A stretch of 64,000 bases of DNA from Tricholoma matsutake (Eukaryota; Basidiomycota; Agaricomycetes; Agaricales; Tricholomataceae), in the NCBI GenBank assembly GCA_026075535.2, contig AP026541.1:3100001-3164000 (forward strand), read 5' to 3'. The stretch's first letter is position 1. Each line of letters starts with the position of its first letter. The position numbers and the translations under genes are program-made. The notes under the pieces were generated by a model. The model had not been told where the DNA came from, made no database searches, and saw only the letters and a program-made list of their open reading frames with translations. Below are positions 55,701-64,000 of the stretch, in pieces.

Positions 55701-56713
55701 GGGGAAGGAGTAGATGCAATCTTGGGAGCCAAACTAATCTCCAAGGAGTGGGTAATACAGTCAGCCATAATCTACATTAACAACCAAGCTTCCATTTTGG
55801 CTACACAACTGACAAAACCCAATCCAGGTCACTACATCTTCAATGTGTTCCATGAGAATATTGAAGCACTAAGGAAGAAGCACCATGGAATACACATCAC
55901 TGTCCAATGGATACCAGGACACAAAGGAGTAGATGGTAACAAACAAGCTGATGAACACACAAAGAAAGTTATAATGGAAGGAGGCAGCAACACACAAGAA
56001 CTGCCCAAGATCCTCAAGAAAACTACCCCACAGCAAGTCCACAATGTGAGAAGTTGAAGCACAATGCCCAAAAGGCATGGCAAAAATCACCACAGTATAC
56101 AAGGATGAAGAAGACAGACCCCACTGCCCTATCAAACAAATACACCAACCTCATCACAGATCTACTGAGAAAGATAGCCAGCATACTGTCACAGCTAAGG
56201 ACAGGGCACACACCACTAGCTAAGCATGTACACCATATCAGGAAACCTGACTCACCAATCTGCCCAGCTTGCCAATAGAGCAAAGAAACAGTGCAACACT
56301 TTATGCTACACTGCACTGCACTGCACACTGAGACACCAGGCAAACCTTATGCAATAGCACAGGTGGCAGAGATATCAATATCACAAAACTATTTACAACA
56401 GCCAAGATGCTACCAGCACTATTTTGATATATCACTGCAACTGGCTGATTCCACAACACATTCAGAGACTTACTGTCACCAGAGGAAAGACAACAAGGGG
56501 GCAGGGAAAGAGATAGGGGAGGACACAGCATGCATGACATACACTGCACATGGTCTCAGCACCACTTATTTCAGCGCCAACAGCACTTCAAGAACCACTT
56601 TGTGGTCTCTCCAAGCAGATGACAAAGAAAACTATTATGGGGAGGAGAAGGATAACATTGCACACCACTGTATATTTACTCTCTCACATATGGTCCACCA
56701 CAAAAGAGAATAA
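52792..56713 (+). pseudogene. LINE ORF2 remnant (endonuclease end, RT, RNase H)
   Basis: End of the endonuclease (MMLPPYIPTL, DNVFCTEGLMDV, VKTDHYLIITQIDIHA), RT approach (AEHWVKWLEGLDKSSIWEAS; MKPYKATRSGTVSN after the fold-back), RT proper (LILKKPGKLDYTSPAAWHPI then VLSDG; ANHFGARPGCTTTDSIH; STLFLDVK; a degraded catalytic region near 54690), RT thumb with CRQKNERQK-like text, RNase H (FTDGSGMEGKIGAAAVLY, WIPGHKGVDGNKQADEH) and the terminal CPACQ...H-x4-C motif at about 56260-56320. Stops near 55479 (KVV*FDT, usual arginine) and 56276 (CPACQ*, usual glutamine) fit C-to-T changes, as do histidine-for-arginine substitutions (AWHPIVL). Confidence 0.85.
53572..53989. mobile_element. Fold-back/MITE insertion (418 bp, ~170-bp arms)
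   Basis: A near-perfect inverted repeat: the left arm begins TAGTGCATAGCATGGGTTAC and the right arm ends with its reverse complement. The arms stay nearly identical past AATTGACCTAGATATG to GATCTCACCCTGC, leaving a central spacer of about 70 bp. CAAACAG occurs just left of the left end (53563-53569) and directly right of the right end (53990-53996), which looks like a target duplication. The LINE reading TDKQ | IHQV is continuous across the insertion. Confidence 0.85.
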
Positions 56714-58439
56714 ATGGGGGAAAAAAAGGCTTTCCTTTAGTCAGGTATGGCACACCCAGCCCACAGTATCCACACTATGATATGCAGCACCTCCAATCTG
56801 ATGATGTCTCGGCACTTCATACACATGTGTCCAATTATGGATATTCATTGGTACTTCCTATGTGAGTGACACTGAGTGGTAGTGCCAATGATTTAATCAA
56901 CAACATGGCACTTACATTGTTGTATGTATATGGCCAACCTTAAACTATGGCTCACCAAGGCCAAGTAACGGCCTCTGTAGCAAGCTTATAGTATGCCTAA
57001 TTTAGCACTGAATGGGTGACATGAGTAGCAAATGACTAGCTACATGTGGCAGCTGTCAGCCACTGATGGATTTACAACCTACAAAGGGGGCAAAGGAAGG
57101 ATCCAACCCTTGTGACAGCAATCTTGCAAAGGATCCTGCAGTTGCAACATAGAAGGATGGCGAAGACAAAATGTACAATCTGTTATTGAAAGGCTCAGAG
57201 TCTACAATCTGGCTTGCTCATTTGCACTATAATCTGGTTCCTGGGCAAGCATGCAATAGACCGCTGGGTGAAAAGATCATGATATACATGCTGGAAGATG
57301 GATTATTGGTAGAGCTTTGAATTCCTGTTATCGACAAAAGCTAATGAGACCGACAGAGTCATGTGCACATCTCACCTTACTGCATCAATACAGTTATATC
57401 ATACAAGTGTGGGTGGCTGCACCGTGTTTCTGACAAGAACAAAGTAAAGTGCTAGGAATTTGAACAGTAAGGTGTTACATGTTATAGCAGTAGATCTTTG
57501 TAAACTACATTTGTGGTCATGTTGTCATCATTAGAATCATCAAACAGTGCTCACGAGTGATAATGATGATGAACTCGTGACAAAGCTGTATACAATTGGC
57601 CATGGGCAAAAACTTCAGTTTGGAGGTCAGTGATGGATCTGTTGAGTGTGAGTCCAGAGCAGCCATTGAAGATATGCTAGTTGCAAAGGATATTGGATGC
57701 AATGTACAGTCCAGCTTGAGTAAGAGGGAGTGAACTGAAAACAAATTCAAGGTATGCATTGAGCTTTACCTAGGAGACCAGTACAGTTGTCTATCACTTG
57801 TACCTGAATGTAGCAGTTGTGGAGGTGTTTGACAACCAACTGAGCACTCTTGACTAATCCTTTTCTAATCGAAATGTTGCACATCATGGAACAAACTGTA
57901 AGTCTGGCCCCACAGACTCACAACATTATGACAAGTTAATTTACCTATGCCACCATTACACACTTCCATGGCACCAGCACAGACACACACATTGCCAATG
58001 CAACCACCCTCGCCACCAGCACAGCCACCTATGGTGCATAAACAACTCACCAACACCAGATATACCAATGTCTGTGTTACAGTGAGTTATGGCCACCCTA
58101 TGCCGCCAACACACTCCCATGGTGCTGGCACAGCCACACACATTGCCGACACAATCACCCTCGCCACCGGCGGATACAACAACAACACACTGGCAACATA
58201 CATCCTGGCAACAGCACCATACATTCTTATTACCCTTCTATTTACATCCAGCAGTGCTGACATTACCCTATTGATGTGGTACCTTCCCAATATGTGACTA
58301 TGCCCAATGCGGCCTTCCTAAATCACACACAACACCTGATGTGGCCTTTTACTTACACGGTCGATCTTTTCACACATATTACTTACATCTTTATTTCCTT
58401 ACCTTCATTCCTACTTCCATGCAATGAAGGTATAGTAAT
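56714..58439. other. No gene; weak direct repeats
   Basis: TG/CA-rich, CpG-poor sequence without a convincing coding frame. A degenerate ~150-bp direct repeat occurs at about 57948 and 58099 (TATGCCACC... against TATGCCGCC..., both with CACACACATTGCC and CACCCTCGCCACC). Confidence 0.5.
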
Positions 58440-59480
58440 TCCTTATCCCCTTATTTTTTGTAGTGGCTTCTGGTTCCTACTTCCATGCAACAAAGATAAT
58501 TTGATCCTGTCTTTTAGTAAGCCTAAGTCTAGTGTAGGCTGCCAAACTCGGCATCCTTCCACAAACACATCCTTCTTTGAGGTTAAGCTTGTGGCTTGGG
58601 ATTTCATTGTGATTGAGCAGTGTGAGAAAGTCAGGGGAAGCATTTGGATGGTTAGTGATCATTTGATCATTTTCTTTAATGACATCAGCACTGAAGTAGG
58701 TGTCTGCAAAGATGTGAAAGTGGAATATGAGGGCAAAACAAAGATGACATATGTTGTTGTTGTGGCAGGCAATCTAATATCTTTTGATTGAATCCATTGA
58801 TGTAGATGTTGCGGGGGCTTAGGAAGGCATGTTTGAGTGATTTCACCGGGTTGGTTATGATATCATTTGGATAAAGAAAGTCTGCTGCTTGGTCAATGTG
58901 TGAAATTTGTTTGAGAATGTTTACAGATGTTTGAGCATGGTGAAAATCTTCCCCGATGGAATCAATGAAGGCGGTGTATTTAGGATCTTGGGCACCTCTG
59001 TGAAAAAACTGTAGTGGACAAATCTGGAAGGAAGGCCAGAGATGGGAGGACTTGATGGATGTGAGAAGAGCAACTGTGGGGCTGTTGCCTTTGACGATGG
59101 GTGTGACTTGATGAAAATCTCCCAAGCAAATGAGTGGAATACTGCTGAAAGGTTTCTTTGAGTGTTTGAGAAGACAGCAGATGTTATGTATGGCATCAAA
59201 GTCAGCAATGTTGGCTGCCATGGCTTCTTCCCAGATGATTGCAGTGGCAGATGTGACAAGGTCTGCATGGTAGGTGTATGGATGGATCAAGGATTGAATG
59301 TTTGTATGGTCATGTCATGAAAGATTAGTAGAATGGCAGGGGGAATGCAGAGATACCTACTTCTTTGACTGGGATCCAAAATAAACTATGTGCAGTATGG
59401 CCTCGTTCATGAAGAGGAGCAATGAGGGTGCTTGTTCCAATGATCAGCACAATGTCTCGGGATCTGCCACCTCCACCTGC
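58440..59480 (-). pseudogene. Helitron PIF1-type helicase fragment
   Basis: C-terminal part of a Helitron Rep-helicase, truncated. On the minus strand: LIAPLHERGHTAHSLFWIPV (about 59440), a probable intron near 59360-59300, IHPYTYHADLVTSATAIIWE then EAMAANIADFDAIH (Walker B DE is WE-E here), PLICLGDFHQVTPIVKGNSP, an FH-RGAQDPKYTAFIDSIGED block, LYPNDIITNPVKSLKHAFLS, and after a frame change YFSADVIKENDQ and LLNHNEIPSHKLNLKEGC (58690-58560). This order is typical for Helitron helicases. The Walker A half and the Rep nuclease are missing. A 516-bp plus-strand frame over the same bases is its antisense shadow. Confidence 0.82.
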
Positions 59481-59619
59481 ACTTTTCCTTTTGCCTTCTT
59501 TTTGGGGGAGGTGCTCCCCTCAGCCTCTTCAGGCTCCACCTCCCCAGCTTTCTGCTTCTTCTCCACCTTCCTGGTGGCAGTTGCCTTCTTACTCTCCACT
59601 ATAAGGGCAACCTAAGCCT

Positions 59620-59700
59620 CTAGCAAAGGGAAATCCGAAGTTAAAATTATACTACATAATACAGGCATTGGGGGCGCACCTAGCAAAGGGAAATCCGAAG
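59620..59700 (+). repeat. Pair of 21-bp direct repeats, 60 bp apart
   Basis: The phrase TAGCAAAGGGAAATCCGAAG, preceded by C, occurs at 59620-59640 and 59680-59700, just before the Gypsy-B LTR. It may be a small tandem duplication; no insertion with proper ends was found between the copies. Confidence 0.6.
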
Positions 59701-59724
59701 AGAAAACTCTAAGGATCCCCTTGC

Positions 59725-60028
59725 TGATGCCCAGTATATGTGAAGATGACAAAAATCAAATATAACCTAAAAATAGAAAAAGGCGGAGATAGGCGGATCA
59801 AGGCCGCCGAATGACATCATACCAAGGGGTATGTGTCGGAAGGGGTACTCCGCCTCTAAATATAAAAGTGTCAACATATACAAACATGATAGCAAGGGAA
59901 AATTAGTAATAAAATCCGGAAAAATCATAGAAAATGAAGAATAGAAGGAAATGAGGTGGGGAAAAATATGGGACGAACATAAAAAATAGGAAAAACACAC
60001 AGGGCACCCCCTTAGTCCCCTTACATCA
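59725..60028 (-). repeat. Gypsy-B 3' LTR
   Basis: On the minus strand it begins TGATGTAAGGGG right after the polypurine tract TTAGAGAGGGGG (60029-60040) and ends GGGCATCA, so TGATG/CATCA form the ends of a 304-bp LTR. The left boundary is inferred from these ends alone because the other LTR lies outside the window. Confidence 0.7.
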
Positions 60029-60066
60029 CCCCCTCTCTAAGATGCATCGCCCCGATGCATTCGAAA

Positions 60067-63000
60067 TCATATACGACCAAAGTCTGTGACTTGAATGCGA
60101 CGCGGTGCAGCAGTGTGCTGTCGGTGGAATTCCTTGATTAACTGAGGGGCATTTACATCAGACTCTTCGACCCATGAGTTCTCCTCATACCCATAACCCT
60201 TCCAATGTACCAAATACTGGAGTTTTCCTCGACGCAAATGGCTGTCCAAGATTGACTCGACTTCATATTGGGGTTCTCCCTCGATCACTGTAGGTGGTGG
60301 TGGTGGGTGTGAATGGCATCCCGGGAACGGATCTGGGGGAGCTGGAAGCAATTTGACGACATGGAAGACGGAATGGAGTCTGGACATGGAGGCTGGGAGG
60401 CGTAGACGATAGGCATGTGTTCCAACGCACTTGACAATGGGGAAAGGTCCCAAGAAGCGATGAGCAAGTTTCTTGGATGGACGTGTAGTGGAGATGTCAC
60501 TGGAGTCAAGATAAACTCGATCACCAACCTTGTACTGAGGGGTTAGGGAGTGGCGCTGGTTGTAAAATCGCGCCATGTCGTCCTTCGCCTTAGCTAAGGC
60601 TGCCCTTGCCTCCTCCAAGCTATCCCTCATGCGTTCTGTGAACTCATTCACTGTCTCGATGTGTGAGGGAGTTTGGCGAGGTTCAAATCCCATGCGTGGA
60701 TGTCGTCCAGTGTCTAAGAGGAAAGGGGTCTGTTGAGTGGAAGCATGGACATGGTTGTTGTACCCAAACTCGGCCAAAGGAAGGAGATCATCCCAATCGT
60801 CCTGGCGTTCATTGACAAAGAGGCGGATGTACTGCTCCAGTTCCTGGTTGACTCGCTCTGTCTGGCCATCAGTTTGTGGGTGATAAGCAGTTGAAGCAAG
60901 GAGTTTGATCCCCAGGAGTCGGTACAGCTCACGAGTGAACTCTGCCATGAACTGAGGGCCACGATCCGAGAGGAAGGCACCAGGAAGTCCATGTAACTTC
61001 CACACGTGGTGGAGGTAGAGTCGAGCGGCACCTAGGGCACTGACAGTGGTGTGAGTGGGAATGAAGTGAGCGCATTTTCCCACTGAGTCAACTGTGCACA
61101 TCACCGCATCAAACCCATTTGACTCTGGCAATTCCACCACAAAGTCGACGCTGACGACATCCCAACGACTCTCTGGAACAGGAAGAGGGTGTAGCTCACC
61201 AATAGGCTTGCGACGAGGGACCTTGGTGCGTAAGCAAAGGTCACAAGTGCGACAATACTGACCAATGAGCCGTGACATTTGTGGCCACCAATAGTTCCGT
61301 GAGGTGAGCTCCAAGGTCTTCCAGCGTCCGGGGTGGCCAGCAATCTGTGAGTCATGGTGTTGGGATATGATGCGCCGGCGAAGGTCTGGGTCATTGGGAA
61401 CATAGATGCGATCCCTGAAATACAACAAGTCCTCCTTTTCAGCCCACTCTGCCGCACGTAAGGAAAGGGTCGATCCCTTCCTCAGTTCTTTAACAGCTCG
61501 GGCGACAACATCCTCATGTAAACCGCTACGGTTTGCGTGACAAATGTCACGTAGAATGTCCCGCTCCTCGCCCTGGGGTACGATGCCTTCCAGTGCCCGA
61601 ATGGTGAACAGGTCTGGCTGCAACAGCACAATGTTTTGGTTGTCACCGCTGCCATCCCCATGGTCTGCATGTCGGGATAGGGCATCGGTCTTCCCCATGC
61701 TGCGACCCGGACGGTGGTGCAAGGAGAAGTCGAATCTAGATAGATACAGGGACCAACGAGCTTGACGACGGTTCAATTTCTTGGCCGTCATAAAGTACTC
61801 GAGATTCTTGTGATCTGTCCAAATTTCCACCTTGTGTTGGGCACCTTCGAGGAAGTGTTGCCACTCCTCAAGCGCACGCATTATCGCCAACATCTCCTTG
61901 CCATGGATCTTGTAATTTTGCTCTACAGCACTAAGGCTTTTGGAGTAGAATGCAACAGGATGCCACTTCTGGTCCTCCGGAGACTGCTGAGACAACACGG
62001 TGCCCGTCACAAAGTCAGAACTGTTGGCTTCTACATGAAAATGACGCAAATTGTCAGCAAAGGTAAGAATGGGAGTGGAAGTGACCATCTCCTTAAGCTT
62101 TTCGAATGCCTCCTGTTGTGCATTATCCCACCTCCATGCCTCCTTTCCTGTCAAGTCGAACAGCGGTCGTGCATGATGTGAGAAATCCTTGATAAAACGC
62201 CGATAAAAATTGATGAAGCCCAGGAAAGACTGCACCTCCTTCTTGTTCGTGGGCGTAGGCCAAGCTGTGACCCCATTTACCTTGATAGGATCCATCTCCA
62301 CTTGACCCTCCGAGATAATCAGGCCGAGGTACTCGATCTTGGTCCTTTCGAACTCGCATTTGTCCTGACGAAGGTAGAGTTTGTACTGTCGAAGTCGCTC
62401 TAGGACGAGGCGCGTGATGCGACGGTGCTCTTCAACCGTGCGAGTGAAGATGAGGATGTCGTCGAGATAGATGCAGACAACGCCTTCAAGGATGAGGTCA
62501 TGGAAGATGTCGTTCATCATGGTCTGAAAGGTGGCAGGGCTATTAGTAAGGCCAAAGAACATGACAAGCGGTTCAAAAAGACCACGGTTGGTACGAAAGG
62601 CTGCCTTCCACTCATCTCCCTCCTTTATCCTCACATTATTATAGCCCCAACGGACATCGAGCTTGGTGAAGTATCGGGCTCCACGGAGCTGGTTTACGAG
62701 TTCGGAGATGAGGGGTAGTGGGTAGCGATTTTTGACCGTGATGTTGTTGAGTCTTCTGTAGTCTTGAACCGGTCGAAGTGAGCCATCCTTCTTCTTGACA
62801 AAGAAAAAGGGAGAGGCCATGGGTGACTTCGATGGTCGAATACGTCCAGAGGCCAGGTGCTCGTCGATGAACTGGTCAAGCTGCCGTTGTTCCTCCGGAG
62901 AGAGAGGATAGACCTTGCAGGATGAAGGGGTTGCGCCGGGGGTGAGTTCGATCGCGTGATCCCATGGCTTATGTGCAGGAAGAGAGTCGAATGACTCCTT

Positions 63001-63939
63001 GGAGAACACGTCTTCAAACTCATGGAGATGAGGGAGTAAGGAGTTAGTAGAGGATTTAGCAGCATTGTTTTTGTGGAAGGCCTCGGCGAGGCGTTGGGAT
63101 ATGTTCGATGTGGCACACACCTCATGCGATGAGCGAATCGCAGTGTAGAAGATCCGATCACCCTCCTCCACTTCCTCTGGGTCCTCATCATCATCATCTG
63201 AGTCCGGCATTAGATCAGGAACCCCTTCCAATTCCACTTCAGGTATAGGCAGGGGTCCAGCACGACACTTCTGAGTTCGTCGTATTGCCGCCTTCTGTCC
63301 ACGACGTTCTTGCCTGGCTTCTGTGAAACACGTCCGACAGCGGGATGGACATCGGCTCATGGTAACCTCCCCAGTGCGCCAGTCGACCTCTGGGTTATGG
63401 TCTCGAAGCCATGGATATCCCAAAATCGCCTTTTGCTTTCCTAATTGAGTGACAGCAAAAAGGGCACGCTCACTATGATCTTTGTAACGGAGAACCAGGT
63501 CTGCAACCTCTCGGATGGCACCAGCTTCATTTGGGGATCCATCCACATTATATACAGGTATCGGACGTGAGAGTGAGCGAGTATTTAGACGATGTTGTTG
63601 TACCAGATGGGAATCGATGAAGAGACCAGTCGCACCAGAGTCCAGGAGCACAGAGACACCGAGTATCTGTCCAGTGTCGGTCGTCTGCAGTTCGATGGCT
63701 AGGTTTAAGGAATGTGCAGAGGGAGTGGATGCCACAATATACTTGCGTGGTAGTTTACGCTCCCATGATTTAATTTTGGGACGTGGAGTAGAAGGAGAGA
63801 TGGGGAGAGCAGGTACGTCTTTAGCCAACTTCGAAGGGTCAGAGAGGGGAGCAGTCACAGAAATGGATTCATTCTCCAGGGATTCAACTGACAAGACTTC
63901 AAAGCGGTTATGGACAGGCAGTGAGGGTGTACAATTCAC
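60067..63939 (-). CDS. Gypsy-B pol: intact chromodomain Ty3/gypsy polyprotein
   Basis: Uninterrupted 1290-codon frame. Protease with VLLDSGATGLFID; RT with FVKKKDGSLRPVQDYRRLNN, FFGLTNSPATFQ and the catalytic YLDDILIF; RNase H (VEANSSDFVTGTVLS, KEMLAI, WTDHKNLEYF); H2C2 zinc region (HHDSQIAGHPG, CRTCDLCLRTK); integrase core (VDFVVELP, LSDRGPQFMAEF, YHPQTDGQTERVNQELEQY); GPF/Y module (RFLGPFPIVK); C-terminal chromodomain (YEVESILDSHLRRGKLQYLV then HWKGYG) that would target insertion to modified histones. In RNase H the first catalytic Asp position reads EANSSDF where Gypsy-A has ESDASDF. The frame opens without a strong ATG at its head, and gag ends in an overlapping frame just upstream, so frameshift expression is likely. 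Confidence 0.95.
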   Translation of the reverse strand: MNCTPSLPVHNRFEVLSVESLENESISVTAPLSDPSKLAKDVPALPISPSTPRPKIKSWERKLPRKYIVASTPSAHSLNLAIELQTTDTGQILGVSVLLDSGATGLFIDSHLVQQHRLNTRSLSRPIPVYNVDGSPNEAGAIREVADLVLRYKDHSERALFAVTQLGKQKAILGYPWLRDHNPEVDWRTGEVTMSRCPSRCRTCFTEARQERRGQKAAIRRTQKCRAGPLPIPEVELEGVPDLMPDSDDDDEDPEEVEEGDRIFYTAIRSSHEVCATSNISQRLAEAFHKNNAAKSSTNSLLPHLHEFEDVFSKESFDSLPAHKPWDHAIELTPGATPSSCKVYPLSPEEQRQLDQFIDEHLASGRIRPSKSPMASPFFFVKKKDGSLRPVQDYRRLNNITVKNRYPLPLISELVNQLRGARYFTKLDVRWGYNNVRIKEGDEWKAAFRTNRGLFEPLVMFFGLTNSPATFQTMMNDIFHDLILEGVVCIYLDDILIFTRTVEEHRRITRLVLERLRQYKLYLRQDKCEFERTKIEYLGLIISEGQVEMDPIKVNGVTAWPTPTNKKEVQSFLGFINFYRRFIKDFSHHARPLFDLTGKEAWRWDNAQQEAFEKLKEMVTSTPILTFADNLRHFHVEANSSDFVTGTVLSQQSPEDQKWHPVAFYSKSLSAVEQNYKIHGKEMLAIMRALEEWQHFLEGAQHKVEIWTDHKNLEYFMTAKKLNRRQARWSLYLSRFDFSLHHRPGRSMGKTDALSRHADHGDGSGDNQNIVLLQPDLFTIRALEGIVPQGEERDILRDICHANRSGLHEDVVARAVKELRKGSTLSLRAAEWAEKEDLLYFRDRIYVPNDPDLRRRIISQHHDSQIAGHPGRWKTLELTSRNYWWPQMSRLIGQYCRTCDLCLRTKVPRRKPIGELHPLPVPESRWDVVSVDFVVELPESNGFDAVMCTVDSVGKCAHFIPTHTTVSALGAARLYLHHVWKLHGLPGAFLSDRGPQFMAEFTRELYRLLGIKLLASTAYHPQTDGQTERVNQELEQYIRLFVNERQDDWDDLLPLAEFGYNNHVHASTQQTPFLLDTGRHPRMGFEPRQTPSHIETVNEFTERMRDSLEEARAALAKAKDDMARFYNQRHSLTPQYKVGDRVYLDSSDISTTRPSKKLAHRFLGPFPIVKCVGTHAYRLRLPASMSRLHSVFHVVKLLPAPPDPFPGCHSHPPPPPTVIEGEPQYEVESILDSHLRRGKLQYLVHWKGYGYEENSWVEESDVNAPQLIKEFHRQHTAAPRRIQVTDFGRI

Positions 63940-64000
63940 TCGCTGCGAATAGGAAAATCCTGCTCCTCTACAACTTCCAGCTTAACCTCCTCTGCAACTT
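63936..64000 (-). CDS. Gypsy-B gag, C-terminal end (partial)
   Basis: The minus strand from the window edge reads VAEEVKLEVVEEQDFPIRSE then TGA at 63936-63938. The acidic end and position directly before pol fit a gag C-terminus. The pol frame is open from an in-frame TAA near 63980, so the frames overlap by roughly 40 bases and pol lies in the -1 frame relative to gag. Only about 20 codons are visible. Confidence 0.5.
   Translation of the reverse strand, partial: VAEEVKLEVVEEQDFPIRSE

Larger units (their letters stand above)
49502..56713 (+). mobile_element. Decayed non-LTR retrotransposon (LINE) with RNase H
   Basis: Remnant of a two-ORF LINE of a type common in Agaricomycetes (ORF1 with zinc knuckles; ORF2 with endonuclease, RT, RNase H and a late Cys-Cys-His-Cys motif). 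It is interrupted by a solo LTR (50631-51246), a foreign block replacing most of the endonuclease (about 52140-52740) and a fold-back element (53572-53989). The neighbourhood is strongly CpG-poor and TG/CA-rich. The ends are not clear; no poly-A tail or target duplication was found. Confidence 0.85.

Noticed and set aside
58276..58791. 171-codon plus-strand frame
   Set aside because: Its 3' half is antisense to the Helitron helicase text (YFSADVIKENDQ, LNLKEGC); the remainder lacks coding character.

Overview
The window looks like a repeat-rich stretch of an Agaricomycete (mushroom-forming basidiomycete) genome. Host genes have many short introns (about 47-80 bp), lie close together and include families typical of that group (DUF6534 membrane protein, SUV3, NAA35, mitochondrial TrpRS). 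The repeats are chromodomain Ty3/gypsy elements, Ty1/copia elements, a Tad/I-like LINE with RNase H, a Helitron helicase remnant and several TIR elements. The species cannot be named from the sequence.

Layout. 1-3057: 3' part of a decayed gypsy element (Gypsy-A) with its 3' LTR. 3.9-6.9 kb: a 3.0-kb inverted-repeat element carrying hairpins and duplicated intron-like cassettes. 7.0-12.7 kb: a TA-flanked MITE split by a complete but decayed copia element (Copia-A) with a GCTGA duplication. 12.7-13.1 kb: remnant of a CACTA/Plavaka-like protein. 13.1-17.7 kb: host island with a conserved hypothetical, mitoribosomal mS33 (RSM27), mitochondrial helicase SUV3 and a small secreted protein. 17.9-19.8 and 28.9-30.8 kb: two inverted copies of one isoprenylcysteine methyltransferase gene. 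Between them lie a hAT-type MITE (20.1-20.9 kb) and a 5.9-kb TIR element (22.4-28.3 kb) inserted in an older relative of itself. 31.8-38.4 kb: host genes MSW1, NAA35/MAK10 and NTH1. 39.0-40.1 kb: a DUF6534 gene. 40.6-41.7 kb: two related gene fragments. 41.9-43.1 kb: a Mutator-like element holding a RecQ-type helicase fragment. 43.2-49.0 kb: Copia-B. 49.5-56.7 kb: decayed LINE interrupted by a solo LTR and a fold-back element. 58.4-59.5 kb: Helitron helicase fragment. 59.7 kb to the end: a gypsy element (Gypsy-B) with an uninterrupted 1290-residue pol.

How it works together. The host genes are ordinary housekeeping genes with a mitochondrial bias, and two divergent pairs share promoters of little more than 100 bp (RSM27/SUV3 and MSW1/NAA35). 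The rest is a layered transposon deposit whose order can be read from nested insertions and target duplications. Decay in the retroelements is dominated by C-to-T or G-to-A change at CpG. All four stops in Gypsy-A fall on arginine positions of Gypsy-B, and the LTR pairs of both copia elements differ only by such transitions. This suggests methylation-linked or RIP-like silencing.

The best candidate for an undescribed system is the 22.4-28.3 kb element: 16-bp TIRs, a probable 8-bp target duplication, and a long broken gene joining a zinc-finger N-terminus, a P-element-like RNase H core, two Cys/His modules and a C-terminal PHD-like finger. Second is the Mutator-like element with the captured RecQ fragment.
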